Shown: positions 62,617 to 64,000 of the stretch, one piece after another | Layout of the letters: each line of letters starts with the position of its first letter | Position numbering within the stretch: the first letter of the stretch is position 1 | DNA from: DATFMP01 sp035266845 | GTDB taxonomy: Bacteria > SAR324 > JACQKK01 | Assembly: GCA_035266845.1 (NCBI GenBank) | Contig: DATFMP010000045.1 | Coordinates: forward strand, 1-64,000 | Length of the DNA stretch: 64,000 bases | Direction: 5' to 3' | Notes under the pieces: generated by a model | What the model was told of the DNA's origin: nothing | The model's database searches: none | The model's input: only the letters and a program-made list of their open reading frames with translations | Made by a program: the position numbers and the translations under genes

Positions 62617-63762
62617 ATGATCGCGGCGGAGACGTTCTTCCAGGCGCTGGATGCCCGCGGCTTCGGGCCGTACCTGGGCGTGCCGTGCTCGTACCTCACG
62701 CCGTTCATCAACTACGCGATCGGCTCGCCGCGGCACCGCTACCTGGCGGCCAACAACGAGGGCGAGGCCGTGGCCATGGCGGCCGGGGCCTGCCTGGCAG
62801 GCCGGCGCCCCGTGGTGATGTTCCAGAACTCCGGCCTGGGCAACACGGTCAATCCGCTGACGTCCCTGGCGCACCCCTTCCGCCTGCCGCTGCTGTTGAT
62901 CACCACGCAGCGGGGCGAGCCGGGCGTGCCGGACGAGCCCCAGCACGCGCTGATGGGGCGCATCACGGAGCCGCTGCTGCGGGTGTTGGGCGTGGGCTGC
63001 GCGCTGTTCCCGGATTCCGACGCGCTGGTGGCATCCCGCGTGGCGGAGGCCTGCACGGCGCTGGAGGCGGCCTCGCTGCCCTACGCGTTCGTGATGCGCA
63101 AGGGCAGCGTGGCGCCGCACGCGCTGACGCCGCAGCCGGCGCCGGCCTATCGCGCGGGGCAGGTGCTGCCGGGCGCCGCGCCGGACGCCCCGCCGGAGCT
63201 GGCGCGCATGGCGGCCATCGAGGCGGTGGCCGGGGCCGTGCCCGCGCACGCGGCGCTGATCGCCACCACGGGCAAGATCGGGCGCGAGCTGTTCACCTGC
63301 GCGGAGCGGCCGGGCAACCTGTACGTGGTGGGCAGCATGGGCTGCGCGTCCAGCATCGGCCTGGGCGTGGCGCTGGAGCAGCCGCGGCGGCCCGTGCTGG
63401 TGCTGGATGGCGACGGCGCGGCGCTGATGCGGCTGGAGGCGCTGGCGTCCATCGGCCACTACCGGCCGCCCGGGCTGGTGCACGTGATCCTGGACAACGG
63501 CATGCACGAGAGCACAGGCGGGCAGGCCTCGCTCTCCGCCACGGTGGACTTTGGCGCGGTGGCGGCGGCCTGCGGCTATGCCAGCGCGGAGCGCGTGGTG
63601 GCCGGCTCGGCACTGCGGGCGGCCCTGGCGCGGGCGCTGGGCAGCGAAGGGCCGCACCTGATCCACGCGCGGGTGCAGCCGGGCTCCGCGCCGGGACTGG
63701 GGCGACCCACGCTCTCGCCAGTGGAGGTGAAGGCGCGCTTCATGGCCTTCCTGGCGGCGTGA
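62617..63762 (+). CDS. Phosphonopyruvate/sulfopyruvate decarboxylase
   Basis: A 381-residue TPP-dependent decarboxylase: VPCSYLTPFINYAI and the ANNEGEAVAMAAGACLAGRRPVVMFQNSGLGNTVNPLTSL block in the N-terminal half (the E of NNEGE activates TPP), and the TPP/metal motif GDGAALMRLEALASIGHYRPPGLVHVILDN in the C-terminal half. Sequence pattern fits Ppd (phosphonopyruvate to phosphonoacetaldehyde), but the sulfopyruvate decarboxylases ComDE are homologues. With a TauE-type exporter beside it, a sulfonate role is as plausible as a phosphonate one. No pepM gene is in the window. Confidence 0.87.
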   Translation: MIAAETFFQALDARGFGPYLGVPCSYLTPFINYAIGSPRHRYLAANNEGEAVAMAAGACLAGRRPVVMFQNSGLGNTVNPLTSLAHPFRLPLLLITTQRGEPGVPDEPQHALMGRITEPLLRVLGVGCALFPDSDALVASRVAEACTALEAASLPYAFVMRKGSVAPHALTPQPAPAYRAGQVLPGAAPDAPPELARMAAIEAVAGAVPAHAALIATTGKIGRELFTCAERPGNLYVVGSMGCASSIGLGVALEQPRRPVLVLDGDGAALMRLEALASIGHYRPPGLVHVILDNGMHESTGGQASLSATVDFGAVAAACGYASAERVVAGSALRAALARALGSEGPHLIHARVQPGSAPGLGRPTLSPVEVKARFMAFLAA

Positions 63763-63778
63763 GCTGGCGCGGGGGCGC

Positions 63779-64000
63779 TCAGGACTCGGGGGACTCGGCG
63801 GCGGCGTCCGCCGCGGCGGCGCCATGGGGCTCGCCAGGGGCGGCGGCGGGGCTGGCCGGCCCGGTGTAGTGCTCGGGCAGGTAGCGGCGCACCACCTCGT
63901 TGTCCGCGGCCCAGCCGTAGCAGGTGTCGATCTGCCAGGGGCGGCGCGTGGTGGTGTCCTCATCGCCCTCTTCGAGCTGCTGCTTGGCCAGGTAGCGCAG
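63779..64000 (-). CDS. Unidentified protein, C-terminal part
   Basis: The last 73 codons of a leftward gene that continues beyond the window. It contains TCYGWAADNEVVRRYLPEHY and ends in an Ala/Pro/Glu-rich, probably disordered tail. I do not recognise the family; the RRPWQID and CYGWA region might be part of a helical domain. It converges with the decarboxylase gene with a 16-base gap. Confidence 0.6.
   Translation of the reverse strand: MRYLAKQQLEEGDEDTTTRRPWQIDTCYGWAADNEVVRRYLPEHYTGPASPAAAPGEPHGAAAADAAAESPES

Noticed and set aside
61744..63963. A 739-codon minus-strand frame
   Set aside because: Antisense to the TauE-type and decarboxylase genes, both of which have strong motifs and ribosome-binding sites.

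Overview
The window is GC-rich bacterial chromosome, densely coding with strong G/C bias at third codon positions. It has no rRNA, no CRISPR array and no complete insertion sequence. The lineage is Gram-negative and probably motile: an outer-membrane usher, fliG and a chemoreceptor are present. Several features argue against Beta- or Gammaproteobacteria. secE encodes a 63-residue protein with one membrane span. rpmG sits directly before tRNA-Trp and secE. hrcA, grpE, dnaK and dnaJ form one cluster under a perfect CIRCE operator. This suggests a deeper proteobacterial, Myxococcota/Desulfobacterota or Tectomicrobia-like lineage, but that is inference and no exact taxon is claimed.

Layout. 1-6.0 kb: a leaderless lipoprotein stub, a GlcD-type flavoprotein with a small partner, and three exported proteins (unknown, NHL-repeat, YadA-head-like). 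6.1-12.6 kb: AraC and TetR regulators, GNAT, EamA exporter, epoxide hydrolase and two glyoxylate-pathway enzymes (GarR, Hyi). 12.9-14.9 kb: a two-component pair whose genes overlap. 15.2-20.9 kb: the hrcA-grpE-dnaK-dnaJ chaperone cluster. 20.9-25.9 kb, opposite strand: tRNA-Thr, tRNA-Tyr, tRNA-Thr, rpmG, tRNA-Trp, secE, nusG, rplK, rplA, rplJ, rplL, then a clpP-type gene where rpoBC is usual. 26.2-31.8 kb: a six-gene archaic (Csu-like) chaperone-usher pilus operon, with a LuxR-type regulator upstream. 34.3-39.1 kb: a cystathionine-lyase-type enzyme, a luciferase-like monooxygenase, a small monooxygenase and an AtzG-AtzE-HpxZ amidohydrolase operon. 39.3-43.1 kb: a TRAP transporter with a fused TM2-DctQ subunit. 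43.4-48.1 kb: RidA, aldo/keto reductase, two luciferase-like oxidoreductases and tandem Lin0512 genes. 48.1-49.6 kb: a scarred region with a large hairpin and a 5'-truncated penicillin-binding protein 1C remnant. 49.8-55.1 kb: a deazaflavin-type reductase and a five-gene branched-chain-type ABC transporter. 55.4-64 kb: decayed small ORFs, tRNA-Met, HIT protein, fliG, pentapeptide-repeat protein, chemoreceptor, cupin, TauE-type exporter and a phospho/sulfopyruvate decarboxylase. The window ends inside an unidentified gene.

How it fits together. The chaperone cluster, the ClpP-type peptidase and the ribosomal/secretion genes converge on one proteostasis-rich segment. The metabolic half is typical of a soil or marine heterotroph taking up organic acids and amides: three-component TRAP and five-component ABC uptake systems, flavin monooxygenases, amidases, RidA and an exporter. 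Points most worth a second look are the broken rplL-rpoB and tRNA-tuf linkages, the TM2-DctQ fusion, the Csu-like operon with three consecutive palindromes in its upstream region, the paired Lin0512 genes, the overlapping kinase/receiver genes and the PBP1C scar.
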